Shown: positions 36,521 through 49,199 of the stretch, in pieces
Position numbering within the stretch: position 1 is the stretch's first letter
Layout: each line of letters opens with the position of its first letter
Origin: Epiperipatus broadwayi
Lineage: Eukaryota; Onychophora; Udeonychophora; Euonychophora; Peripatidae
Direction of reading: 5' to 3'
Length of the DNA: 64,000 nt
Assembly: GCA_028023455.1 (NCBI GenBank)
Contig: JAQFVV010012395.1
Coordinates: 9,792,154 to 9,856,153 of the forward strand
Translations under genes and position numbers: made by a program
The notes under the pieces: model-generated
The model's database searches: none
What the model saw: only the letters and a program-made list of their open reading frames with translations
What the model was told of the DNA's origin: nothing

Positions 36521-37305
36521 ATATTAATATAATAAGACAATAGTTTTTGGAACGTTCATATATTTTTTGTAAGATGAAAAAGCAAACCTTTTTTCACTTA
36601 TTGGTAAAATGTGCAGCATGATCAAAAGTAATTTATGCACCATACATAAATTTAAAAAAAGAAAAAACAAACAATATTAAGATTTAACCCCATAATGCAA
36701 TGGTTTGGCTACTTGCTGTAAAAACTATATGTGGACTATAAGGTGTGAAATGATTTTCAATAATAAAAAATATAATTGGTTAAAATAATTTGATAATGAT
36801 TGGAATAATTATTTTAATAACTGCATCAGATAAATCTTCAAAAAATTAACAGAAAAAAATTGGTCAAGCAGTGGTCTGTCTCCATGTGAATTATGAAAAT
36901 AATATAAAAATTTAAAAAAGGATTATACTTAATATATAAATAAATATAAAGATCTGTAATTAAATATTTATATGTAAATAATTATTGTAAAAAATGTATA
37001 TATTTTTTGCTTTGTTTTTTTTTTGTTAATAAAGATTTTACATAAAATAATAGTAATAATGATGATGATGATGATGATGATGACATTAATAATAATTGTA
37101 GATGTTAAAGCATCCAAAAAAGATTGAGTTTTAAACATATATCATGCAAGGATTGGTCAATTTTTTCATCAATAAGTTATATTTAGAAAATATAAATATT
37201 ACATGAATATTTAATATCACTTCACAATTACAGTATCAATAAATTATTTATTTATATAAACATTTGTATCATTAGGCTCATTGAAATGCTTCTCTAAAAA
37301 TAATA
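36521..37305. other. Unannotated AT-rich sequence
   Basis: No gene seen. A (GAT)n tract of about seven units lies at 37059-37083. Confidence 0.5.
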
Positions 37306-37307
37306 TA

Positions 37308-38155
37308 CACTTGGGTCTCGTTTTACGCGATAGATAGGTTCCTCAGAAAACACACAAACGAAATCGTGCAAAAATAGACGTAACTTACATTGAAAAGGGG
37401 GGGATGCGGTCTGTGATTTTTCAAAATTCACGTGAAAGCAAAGCACCAACGTAAAATTACTTTAAAATTCACAAAAAAAAAAAAATAAGGAAATAAAATA
37501 TGACTAATAAAAAATTTCAAATTTGAAAAAAATTGATACAAGACAAACTTTTTTTAATTTTAATATTTAATTTTATTCAAAATAATATATTTTTATGCAT
37601 AATTTACAGTACAGTAATTTACATTTTTTATACACATTTTAATTATTATGATAGTAATTAATCTTTGAGACGATGATTTTATTAATTGTTTACGAAGTTC
37701 GCGATATCCAGACATTCAACCATTTAGTTCTCGTTGGCATTTAAGAGCACATTAATGATTAGTGTCATTAATAAGAAAACAATAATTGATTACGTTCTTT
37801 TTTAAAAAGCAAAAACAGAATGTGATTTAAAATGCAAAATTAACACGCACAATGTTTGAACAAATTTACATTATAATCTTATAAAATTTAATATGTGTAT
37901 ACATAAAATGTGGAAGTCATGATTTTAATTTCATTATTGCATAAAATCTTACTATTATAAAGCACTGAAAATATTGAAATTACTAAGATGAAAGTCAAAT
38001 TCCAATAATGTGCTATTACTTTCAATATAACGTAAGTGTTTGAAATTTATTATTTAAAGTAATAGCACATTATCGGAAATCGACTTCTGGTGAAACACGA
38101 ATCGCGTAACTTCCAAATCGTGTTAAATAAGTCTACGTAAAAAGAGACCCAGGTG
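37308..38155. mobile_element. Non-autonomous pogo/Tigger-like DNA transposon
   Basis: This 848-bp element has terminal inverted repeats CACTTGGGTCTCGTTTTACG and CGTAAAAAGAGACCCAGGTG, flanked on both sides by TA, the Tc1/mariner-superfamily target. Subterminal text (CGCGATAGATAGGTTCCT, then ACGAAATCGTGC) resembles Tigger-like MITE ends. Near the right end ATCGCGTAACTTCC and TCGTGTTAAATAAG repeat the theme inverted. An internal inverted pair around 38008-38075 (AATGTGCTATTACTTT / AAAGTAATAGCACATT) is present. No transposase ORF remains. Superfamily from termini and TA duplication is fairly secure; the Tigger assignment is less so. Confidence 0.75.
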
Positions 38156-38928
<773 letters not shown>

Positions 38929-38939
38929 AGTTTACTATA

Positions 38940-41385
38940 GATTATTTAAATTTGCTTTATAGCTATGGATTTAGTCAAACACTTTTTTTGGTGTACTACT
39001 CCCATATCTCAATCTCTTTTAGATCATATTTTTATTAGATTACGTAGGAGATTGTTTTCTGATTAATCTCTTTCTAAATTATTTCTTACAGATCATTTTG
39101 TTACTGAATTAAAAATCTTGAATTGTATGGATAATATTAATGTTTGTGCTTATATTGAGAAATTATCTTTTTTTAAATTGAATTATTTATTATCTGTTCA
39201 GAATTGGAAAGAGATTTTTATGATAGATAATGTTAATGATGCATTTTTGGAATTCCAAGCTTAAAATTAACTAGTAAAAATAGAAGAAGATTGCCTTGGG
39301 TAACAGATGCTCTGGTATGCAAAATTAATCAGAGAAATGTGCTAAAAGCTTTGGATGGCTCATCAGACACTTTAAAAAACTTAATGTTGAAATTAAATCT
39401 GATATTAGAAAGTTGAAGTTTAGATATTATCAAGAATTTCTTAGTGATAAAAATGTTTCTTTGAAATGGTGAACAATAAATTAAATATAATGAAAATTTA
39501 ATTGAATTATGGAATAATGAAAAATATTTAGCTGATCCGTTTAATAAATATTTTGCAAAATTATCTATGCATGATGTGCCTGAACAGATTTTGTCTTCTT
39601 ATTCGTGTTTGAATTCTTTTTTATATTCTGATGTTAGTTGTCTGTAGCAAATGATAGTTTAAAAAATGTCAGTTCTTTTGGATTAGATGGTATAACACCT
39701 AAGATTTTTTTTTTAAAAAAAGGTAGTATTTTTACCTGTTTTGGTTCATTTATTTAATTTATCTTTGCATTCTGGATCATTTCCAGAATATTTGAAAGTT
39801 AATGTTATTATTCCTGTTTATAAAAAGGGTGATTCTACTCTTATGGTTAATTATAGACCAATTGCCATTATTTCTGTTTTTTCTAAATTATTAGAAATGA
39901 TTGTCATGGATCAAATATTGTCATTTCTGTTTAAAAATAAAATTTTATCTGATTATCAATATGGTTTTCTTCCTGATAGAAGTGTGTTAGATGCTTTAAA
40001 ACATCATGTTCATTATTTAACATCTTTATTAAATCATGGACTTAAACACTGGCTATTTATTTTGATTTATCTAAAGCATTTGATTCTGTTAATCATAATA
40101 TTTTGATTAAGCATTGCTACTTGCATGGTTTTCGTGGTTCTATTGGTAGTTGGTTGGAGAGTTATTTAATAGATAGAAAACAGTTTACTAATATTTATGG
40201 TATTGTCAGTGATGAGGTCTTGATTAATTGTGGAGTTCCACAAGGTTCAGTACTTGGTTCTCTATTGTGTTTTAATTTATATTAATGATTTATTTTCACT
40301 GAAATTACATTCTAACATTTTTGTTTTTGCTGATGATATTGCTTTATCCTGTAATGCTGTTTCTTATAGTCATCTTGAAAAATTAGTGAATGAGGATTTG
40401 GACTCAGTTGGTAAATGACTGACATATAATTCATTGTTGGTAATTTAGATAAAACAAAAGGTATTCTTTTTTTTTTAATAAGTGTATTTTTTTTTTCTCT
40501 TAAGATTAAAATTTGCTGTAAGTATATTTTGATTTTAATAATATATGTACTTGTAGGAATATTCATTTGGTAGATAATTATTGTTATTTGGAAATATATA
40601 TTGACTCCAGATTGTCCTGGACAAATCATATTAACTATCTTTGTCAACAGTTATGTAATTTAAATTATATGTTTTATTATTTAGTTAAATTTCTTTCTAG
40701 TTCAGCTCTCATTTTTATTTACATTGCCTGTTGTCAGAGTATTTTATTCTATAATATCATTATTTAGGGAAATACTTTCCATATATTCTATCTTCTTTGT
40801 GTGTTTTACAAAATTATACTTTGCGCATTATCACTGGTAGATATCATTCATCTTCTGTTTGAGATATTTATATTGAATTTGGTTTATTTGATGTAAATTA
40901 CTTATATCAATGTAGTTATTTTTGATATTTTTTGCGCTAAACTTTTTCTGGATTCTAGAGTTTATGTTCTAAATACTTATCTTTCAAATAAAATTAAATT
41001 ACCTTTACCAAATTTTTTTAAGGAATCTAGTAGAAGACAATATGTCTATTCTGGTTCAAAGTTATTTAATAAATTTATATGTGAGTGTTCAATTGATTTG
41101 AATAATATTTCTTATGCATCTTTCAAAAAGTATTTATGTCAATGGTTGTGTAGTATGTACTAATTTTGGCATTTATTTTATTTATTTATTTATTTTCTAA
41201 ACTATTATTTTAATATTTGTGTTTTTGGTTGTATTTTTATTTTATTTTTATTTAATTTGTTATTTTTACATTTAAATTCTACATACAAGATTTTTCTTGT
41301 TTGGAGTTTTTAAATACTTTGTTTTATTTCATAGAATAAATTGAATAATAATAGTAATAATAATAATAATTATTATTATTAAAAA
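38940..41385 (+). pseudogene. Jockey/CR1-like LINE, 5'-truncated and frameshifted
   Basis: Plus-strand pieces follow the order of a jockey/CR1/L2-type ORF2. 39015-39110 reads SLLDHIFIRLRRRLFSD, the endonuclease C-terminus (family ...IDHIFV...SDH). 39741-40106 holds NVIIPVYKKGDSTLMVNYRP and SKLLEMIVMDQILSF, the RT fingers, with YQYGFLPDRS. A frameshift follows, then LSKAFDSVNHNIL-like residues at about 40070. 40103-40285 holds INCGVPQGSVLGSLL (motif B) and 40230-40418 holds VFADDIALS (catalytic FADD, motif C). C-terminal remnants reach about 41160, and the unit ends near a (TAA)n tract at 41337-41380 that may be its 3' tail. At least three frameshifts and several stops make it inactive. Exact clade is not resolved. 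Confidence 0.85.
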
Positions 41386-42239
41386 GGCTAAGCGGTAAAA
41401 AACAAAGAATAAAAGCCTAGTTCTATTCTTATTAAGGTTAGATCAATTAAATCATTTTTACCATTGACAGTGAGTAGAGATAGAGGTCTCTTTTGTCTAA
41501 AATCTAGTTTATTAGAAGATTAATATTCAAAGTAGCTGAAGAAAAGACAGAAAAAGTGCAACCAAAAATAAGATGTACAAATTCATTCTTTTCAATAATA
41601 GAATTAGTATATATTTATTCTTTTTACAATTCACTGCTACTAGCTCAAACATAAATTGAATCTAGTGATTTTTAGTTGAGCTAAGATTTCCAAACAGAAA
41701 GACAGATCAAATAGATTTTGCATTTTTTTTTCATACCCCCAGTTTGATGATATTTATAATGATATATTAATTACATCCAAACATTTTCTACAATTATTTA
41801 AAAATAATTATGTAATAATGTTAAAATGAACTCTTATCTGATTGACCTAAATTTAATTATATTAAAAATATTTTGATGCCTCCAAAGATATTTTTGTATA
41901 TTGTAATTAAAAATAAACGCTTGGCAAGTGCGATTTCTCTGACATCTTACTATCCAATAGCATGATTCTTATTTTGTCGTATCATCAGCACTCAACTTTG
42001 CCAAAATCAGATAAAGAAAAGAAATTATTACTTTCCGCTATTAGTATCCGATGGAAAGACAACTTCCCGAACAGATTGCGCAAAAAAAAAGTTTAATGCT
42101 TTTTATTAAGAGAATTGGTTTAAGCATTAAGTTTATAATAATTTGCCGTTAATTTTAAGTATATGTCGCAAACATACATATATACAGAACAAAACACATT
42201 TTCATTAATTTTAAATTATATGCATACATATATAAGCAA
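41386..42239. other. Unannotated AT-rich sequence
   Basis: No feature could be supported. Confidence 0.45.
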
Positions 42240-42592
42240 TATTTTTGGAGAGATGTATGCTAGGAATAACAAAAAGAGATCGAAAACGCAATATATGGGT
42301 AAGAGAACAAACAGGTGTTACTGATCTCATTGAAAAAATTAAAAGACCGAAGTGGAGTTGGGCTAGACATATTGCTAGAAGAGATGATAATAGACGGACA
42401 ATTGAAATCTTAAACTGGATTCCAAGAGATTGTAAAAAAAACCCAGAAAGTGACCATATGTAAGATAGATTAATGAAATAAGAAAGTGTGCATGGGTGAT
42501 GTGGAGAAGAGAAGCTAAAAATCGGAGATGGGTTGAACTTGGAGAGAGCTTCATCCTGCAGTGGATTGATAATGATGTTTGATGATGATGAG
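42240..42592 (+). mobile_element. RTE LINE 3'-end fragment
   Basis: Plus strand. The 72-codon frame 42245-42463 (MERCMLGITKRDRKRNIWVR, GVTDLIEKIKRPKWSWARHI, NWIPRDCK) is the last part of the same RTE family as 23669-24760, with high residue identity. A frameshift in an A run near 42435 breaks it; RREAKNRRWVELGESFILQW follows in another frame. The tail is the family's TGATGATGATGA-type 3' end at 42573-42590. All upstream domains are missing. Confidence 0.9.
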
Positions 42593-42787
42593 CAATATTT
42601 TAAATAAATATTCCACTGCAAAATAAATGCCTCTCAACCAGATTCTCATAGAAAAACAATAAAAAAGAAGGCAATATTAGCAGGTTTTGTAATTGCCAGA
42701 GAGCGAGGATTTGAATAGTTCTTTATTTTTGTTTTATTTTTTAGCTAAGGACAACTAACGTTTATTTTCTAACCAATATATATATAT
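42593..42787. other. AT-rich spacer ending in (TA)n
   Basis: No gene signal. The right end is the (TA)n flank of the LTR that follows. Confidence 0.5.
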
Positions 42788-44796
42788 TGTAACGGGCACA
42801 TACGACATTACATTGTTTTTTTATTATTAAACATGAAAAAAATAAAAGTTCGCAAATAAAACTTCTTTTTTTAAGAATTAAAAATTGAAAATTAAAAAAT
42901 CATCTTAAACTCGTATATATATAATCGCACAGATGAAAAAAAATTATTAAAATAAAACTTTATTAAAAATTGAAAAAGTATTTTAAAAGCAAAAACTTAA
43001 AAAGATTTAGAGATAAAAATATATCTTTAAGTTTGAAAACAAATTAATTAATGTTATTGAAAAATGGAAATGATTATTTTAATTAGTCCAAGTGAACTAG
43101 CCCTTGGGCATTTAAATGTATAAGCAATGGCCAGATAGGAAAACAATAGAAACTAATGGCCAATGAAAGAGATCCATCGGGGAATCAGACCTCAACGGAA
43201 GGATCATCATCATTGATGATGTAATGTCCATTGGATCCTAAAGTTACATATAAAAGAAAAAGTTTGATAATAAAATTTTTAGTGAGTAAAGGAATTAGAG
43301 ACAGAGATATGTGATAGCGGTGGTGATACGTGTTAGTGCGGAGTTGAAGGAGAAGGGATTGAAAAGATGCACTCTTCAATCCTTTCAGTTCTGCTAAGAA
43401 AGAGAAATGACCTATCGTTTTCTACATTGAGGACCAGCTAAAGTAAAAGACCTCCGGATGAATAAATAAAATGGCCAACAGAATACCAATCTCTTTAGGA
43501 CGATGTGGGAATTCACGTTCAAATGGCAAGCAACGGATAAAAAGGAACGTTTTAAAATCATAAGAACTTTTTGAACTCTAAGCTTTAAATATATTTCTAA
43601 AACTCCAGTATACTAAACAATAAGAACTTTAATTCAAAAACTTGTTCCGTATTTAAAATAATTGCCATAGAATCCTATCTGACCAACTTAATTTATTAAT
43701 AAGTAATTTTATTTGATGTATTTCTTTTTTTTAATCATTTCCATTTATTTATTTTTTGGTTCTTTTAAGTTTTATTTATGATTTTTGTTTTTTGCTAATT
43801 TAATATTATATAAATGTTAAACTTAAGTCAGGCGTGAATGGCTATATAGATTTGTAAAGTTTTATTAGGGTAGGGTAATCTTAGGTTATTCATTTCATAG
43901 TTGAATTAGGTCAATGGATTGGATATATTGGTGTAAGTAGTAGATGTAGTATGAGATTTGGTATGGGCAGAATCGCTTTATATGCCGCACACTTCCTTTT
44001 TGCCTACGGAATACAATCATAAGTCGTCAAAATGACCGCAGTCCTTTTCTATGGATTTTTTTTTTATTGTTCTTCTTGTCAGATAAATGTAGTATTCATT
44101 TCTGATGAGAGGCAATTTCTTCTCTTAATCTTTTGTGCTGCCCTATTTGTGTTACATTGAATGCATCGATATATCAGATGAATTGACGTTGGTTTGACTG
44201 CGAACTTTTGGCTAAGGTTAAATAAGAATTGAATGTTTTCTTTTCAAATGCAAATCTATGTAGTCTATTCATACTCGACATTCTAAATAAAAATGCATTA
44301 AATTTAAGTTGGGTATGGACGTTGCATGGATTCGTTATCGGTTACTTATGTTTGTGGTTTTCATATTCGATTGGAATATATAAGTCATCAATGTCAATGC
44401 AGCATCTTATGATGAATGCTATTGGGTTTCTTGTATTCCCTCTGTGATTGACATTATCAATGACTTTGTATTTTGATCGGTGATGTTTAATTTGAAATGT
44501 TTTTAACCGTATAATCTATGTAACCGATCTATACTCAACATTATAAAACAAACTTTTATAAACCCATCTATGCGAACTTATAAAAATTAAAATGTAAATT
44601 TATAAAAATTAAATGTAAATTAAAATCAAAAATCAAAGTTAAAAATGTAAATTAAATTTTAAAATGTAAAACTGATACTAAAACAATTTTAAATATTATA
44701 TATGTGCGTAAATAAATGTTTATGTGTATAATTACTGGCATATTTTATTCTTTTTTATATATTCTTAGATAAGAATTTATTATAAAATATAAATCT

Positions 44797-44818
44797 CTGC
44801 TATTCCACTGAGCTAGTG
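44797..44818 (-). other. tRNA A-box-like motif
   Basis: The minus strand reads CACTAGCTCAGTGGAATAGC, an excellent match to a tRNA 5' half with an A box. No B box follows within tRNA distance, so it is not a tRNA gene. It lies inside the probable solo LTR. Confidence 0.35.
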
Positions 44819-44877
44819 ACAATGGGCTAATGACCGGAATCAAAATATATAAAATAAAATAAAATAAAAATTTTTTT

Positions 44878-44957
44878 GACTTACGTATCTGCCTACTTTA
44901 TAAATTTTCTAGGTTCAAATGCCTAGTGGCGCCCTGTAGTGTAGATTACGTAAGTCT
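44878..44957. repeat. Short inverted repeat (hairpin)
   Basis: GACTTACGTATCTGCCTAC faces GTAGATTACGTAAGTC across about 45 bp containing CTAGGTTCAAATGCCTAG, itself a smaller hairpin. It sits at the end of the probable LTR. Confidence 0.6.
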
Positions 44958-44974
44958 CCCTACTCTCTGGATCA

Positions 44975-45801
44975 TTATAATATATATATATATAAAAGGA
45001 TTGAAAGTTTTTTTTTTGAAATAATCTGCTCATTGTCAACTTGGACTTCAATCTACTTAGAACCTGAAATTCGTTCCAGGTAACTAAAAATTTTCAAGCA
45101 AGGTTAGATTTTTTTAAAAACAGTCAGCCTATACATTTAGATATTATTTAAGAAATAATAATGTTTAAAGACCACTCATCAATCTTGCTCTTAAGAAAAA
45201 ATAGAGAAATCAGAAGGAACCTTAGAGATAATAAATATGTAAAATTTCTTCTGACTTGCTTTTGACCGAGTAGTTTAATTCATTAGAGCAATTGTTCCCA
45301 ATCTTTCTTTACCAGTGACTCACTTCAAAGTTAATTAGATTTGATTTTTGTGTTACACCAGAAATTTTAAGACAAAAAATAAGAAATTTTATGCATATTT
45401 TAAATTTATTACAGAGAAATTAACTTTATCACATATAATATTTATATTTATTAAAAATGTCATAAAAAAGTTGTAATCCTAATGTGATACCTGTGTTTCT
45501 TGTTCTTCATATAATTTCTTTATAGAAACTGAGTTTTTGTTCCATGGAAAGAAATCTTTCATGTTTTTGCTTTTAATTTCAGTCACTGATGAAAATGCCA
45601 GTTTGCATAAACATGAAGTAGAGAAAGGCAATAACATTTTTTGTAATTATTGTAGCTTGTCGGCGTTTTTATAGATTTTATGCATTTTTAATTTTAGTAA
45701 GCTTGTATTAATTTTTTAGTATAAATTTTGATATTTTTTCAATACACCTGAGAAACTCTTGTGACACACAAATGGGTAACAACATTCACATTGGAAAACA
45801 C
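44975..45801. other. Unannotated AT-rich sequence
   Basis: Starts with (TA)n; nothing else is recognised. Confidence 0.5.
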
Positions 45802-45932
45802 TGCATTACAAGCATTATTTTAAATTCAGTATTCACAAATCTAAAGGTTCGTGGTTTATTCCCATTCTAGTACTCTCACTAATTAATATAGCAATACCTG
45901 AAGAAGAGAATAAAATACTACTACTTGAAACA
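45802..45932 (+). mobile_element. SINE-like unit, copy 1
   Basis: It matches 46022-46162 in order: ATTCAGTATTCACAAATCTAA, then a degraded B box (GTGGTTTATTCCC at 45851), then CCTGAAGAAGAGAATAAA and CTTGAAACA. It is more diverged from a pol III promoter than copy 2. Confidence 0.6.
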
Positions 45933-46021
45933 AATAATTTTATGCTTATCAAATATGTATCACTAAGAATATAAACCTATTTATGAAACAAACGAGTTCA
46001 AATATTGTTTTCCTGAAGGTT

Positions 46022-46162
46022 TGTGCTTATGGTATTTTAATTACCTTAAAATTCAATATTCAAGAATCTAAGGGTCCAGGTTCGATTCCCATACTTGTAC
46101 CATCACTGGTCAGGCCAGAAACACTAGAAGAAGAGAGGAGAATAATACCTTTTGAAACATTG
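46022..46162 (+). mobile_element. SINE-like unit, copy 2
   Basis: It has a perfect pol III B box, GGTTCGATTCC (46079-46089), and an A-box-like stretch around TTATGGTATTTTAATTACC (46028-46046). A tRNA-unrelated 3' part follows (AGAAGAAGAGAGGAGAATAA, TTTTGAAACA), shared with copy 1 about 90 bp upstream. This fits a tRNA-derived SINE; the two copies lie in direct orientation. Confidence 0.65.
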
Positions 46163-48230
46163 CACAACTAACCTGTGTGTTATTACTAATAGTTTTAATG
46201 TAATTGAAATAATTAAATAAAGTTAAATTTTCTGAAGACGTTCAATACTTAATATTAGATGATGGCAAAAGTCGGATGTGTTTATAAAATAATATATTCT
46301 CATTGTTTTTTATTTGATAAACCATATACTAACCTGCATGTTATTACTAACAACTGAATTTTATATAAAAACATAAACAATTAATATTAGATGATGAAAA
46401 TAATCACCACATTATTACAAGTAAAATAATTAAAGAGCAAAACAAGAAAGAAAAACGTTTCCATTGCTTAAACTGTTATCTACTTATGGGCTCTGATTTT
46501 ATCATTATCACTAATATAACTCCTCACTCATAGATTAATATAATAGCTTTCGCCACTGTCTCCAATGTTATTCTTCTGCCCAAAAGCAAGATGAATGCAA
46601 AATGAACTCCACATATTTTTAAATTTAATTTATTTGCATTTTATATATGTCTTTTAATTAATGTTGTTATTCCATCACGAGTGTTTTTAGAATCTAATCG
46701 TTAATTATGTAACAAATAGCAGCTTCTCTGCTGTTATTTCTGTTATTAAAAAATACTACAATGTTGAGATTTTAAATAATAAGTGATACTTTAACACATG
46801 AATTTCACAACTCATAAAAACATCTATAACAACTGACAAATAATTATATTCCTTTTAACTCCAAGATAGATATACAAATAGCAATACATTAGAGATAACT
46901 TTTGTGATAATGATACAAATTAACACTTGTGAGCTTTTAAATATGTTCATATACAAAACACCGTGGTCTATTGCTCTGTAGTAGTTTGCAATGCTGACTT
47001 TTTACTTCTACAGAAACTTTTTAATTCCTGGAAGATTTCATTACCTGGCCTAATTCCAATTCTCCATTGTATTCAACTTAAGCCATACTTCCCAATGATA
47101 GAATCAAAATTACACTTATTTAGTATCTTCGAGTGCAAGTTCACTTTTGCCATGAAAACCTTACACAAGTTCACCATAAAATAAGTTACCATTTACTTGT
47201 CCAATCCAATGAAGATATTACTTTACAATAGTAGACTCTATGGTACTACATCCAGTAAGCTGAAGAATTTAATTGTTTTGTAGATCATGTTATTGTATTA
47301 TTAAAATTTTATAGATGATCATTAAATAATATGTTTCTAGGGGTCTTTATAATATTTCTAGGCAATAAAGTAAAATAACAGTTTTATATACAACTAATTT
47401 AATTGTAGAGTAGCAAATGCAATATCTCTGAATGAATTGTGGTTGAAGATAAATGGGTGTTATTTTTAGTCTTGATATATTTTACTTCCAGATCAAAAAA
47501 TATTTTCTCTATACATTAAAACACTTACGATAAATGTATTTGATAATTTGTTGTAAATATTGTTTATGAATAAATAATTAAATATTTTACCTTGCTCATG
47601 GATTTTTAAAATTTTGACCATTGGAAGTGATGGGAGTATGGGTATAATTCAAGGAAATTGAGCTCCAAAATAAACTAAACCATACACAAAGCATTGTTCA
47701 TAATTACAAATCGTTTTTTTAAAAAATTCAATAGAATTTGGTTCATCTCAAAAAAATATAATTGGATAATAGGAGTCTTGGAATAACAGGTTTAACTGCT
47801 ACAATTTAAGACACTGGATGTGCTAGAATACTCTTAATATAAATAAATTTTGTTATCTGTTGTCTTAAGATGGTCAAACACAAAATAGTGATTTAAGCAC
47901 AATAACTCTATCCAGTTAAAATAACATTTGTTGATGTAGTTATCTCTCCATCAACTTGTAATTCTTGAGTATGTTACTATCACATACATTTAATTATTTT
48001 TAATATAATCCATTAACTCACTTTGTAATAACATGAGAATTTAAATATTTCATTCTTTTCATCAAGAATTTTAAGCTTGTTTGCTATCACTTAGCTGCAC
48101 CCAATACTCATTTTGTTCTATACCAACAGTTCACGTTTTTCATATTGTTTTCCATTTTTTTCAAATTAATATTTGATTGAATACAAGTATAATTTATATA
48201 CATACTTGGAATTTTAGATGTAATTTATAA
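46163..48230. other. Unannotated AT-rich sequence
   Basis: A 73-codon plus-strand ORF (46963-47184) has no recognisable motif. No repeat family could be assigned. Confidence 0.45.
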
Positions 48231-48367
48231 GGGATTTGAACAGACTTCAAGCTCCCTTCAGCTATTTGCTCCAACTCACACAACCAATAACGTGACCACA
48301 CACATGTGAAAAAGATAAATAATCTCCAATATACATATTCCATGCTGGTCCAGATCCAGATCATCTT

Positions 48368-48402
<35 letters not shown>

Positions 48403-48570
48403 TAATCATCTTGATATATATATATATATATATATATATAATCAGTGCTCAGTTTATATTAAGATAGCAAACCTTCAAACTTTAATGGATATGCTTCAAT
48501 ATGAACCCTTTAACTTTTCAGCCATCATTCATACTATTGAAAATCTGATGTTGGAATGCCTAAATTCCAT
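48231..48570. repeat. Fold-back repeat FB-A, left-arm copy with (TA)n expansion
   Basis: It follows the left arm of the hairpin at 10522: GGGATTTGAACAGACTTCAA, CTCCCTTCAGCTAT, CACATGTGAAAAAGATAAAT, AGTGCTCAGTTTATATTAAG, and on to ATTGAAAATCTGATGTTGGAATG. Two (TA)n tracts (48371-48400 and 48416-48440) are inserted or expanded where the other copy has a short ATATATA. The right arm is absent. Confidence 0.75.
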
Positions 48571-49199
48571 ATTGATGTAAATATTATTAATATTATGTGT
48601 AAGTTTTTTTCTCCATTCTGCTGACATACTTAAATTATCCAAGAAGATATTTTTATCACATTATTTGCTACATCTCTCTCTCTCGCTCTCTCTCTCTATC
48701 ATCATTTATCTTTCAATTATCTCATTACTCACTTTTGTCTAGTCTATTTTTTTTTTTTTTTTACATTCAACTTTTTTTAAAAAAATCACTTGTGGTAGTC
48801 TTTTTTTTCCTTTTATTTTTTCACTCATATATTATCCGCTGCAATAGAGAATTAAATATAAAATAATATAACCCACCTATATACATATGTAGTTTACTAT
48901 TACTTAAAAGGAGATGCATTGATTCCATTTTGAGGTCCTAAAGAAAAGCTGAGCAGGGCAAATTCCTAATCTACCCATAGTATATAAACAAGAACATACT
49001 CCTCACCAATGTGCATCAGCATGATGAGTTTATTGATTTTTTACCTCTGAGTTTAAGATCAAGAAGCACCATGGTTTTTCTTCTCAATTGCCTGTCAATT
49101 GTTAGCTAAAATATCAGGTGAGTTATTTGAAGGCAAAATGAATGTGTATGTAAATAAACTTTTTCTTAAATAGATATTTACAATCATGAAAGAAAAAAC
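48571..49199. other. Unannotated sequence with (CT)n
   Basis: A (TC)n tract lies at about 48674-48697 and poly(T) at about 48749. Part of 48900-49130 may belong to the 5' end of the RTE copy that follows, but no protein match was seen. Confidence 0.45.

Larger units (their letters stand above)
42788..44974 (-). mobile_element. Probable solo LTR in (TA)n
   Basis: About 2.19 kb begins TGTAACGGGCACATACG and ends CTCTCTGGATCA, so it has TG...CA termini. Both flanks are (TA)-rich, as for the complete element at 774-6162, and the opening TGTAACGGG is shared with that element's LTRs; the rest is different. No internal region or second copy adjoins it, so it reads as a solo LTR left by LTR-LTR recombination, from a related but distinct family. 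The strand is assumed from the similarity of the TGTAACGGG end. It contains a 64-codon minus-strand ORF (43185-43379) of no known type. Confidence 0.55.

Noticed and set aside
40312-40647. Minus-strand 111-codon ORF
   Set aside because: It is antisense to the RT motif C region of the jockey/CR1-like LINE.
42211-42621. Minus-strand 136-codon ORF
   Set aside because: It is antisense to the RTE 3' fragment, whose plus-strand translation clearly matches the family.
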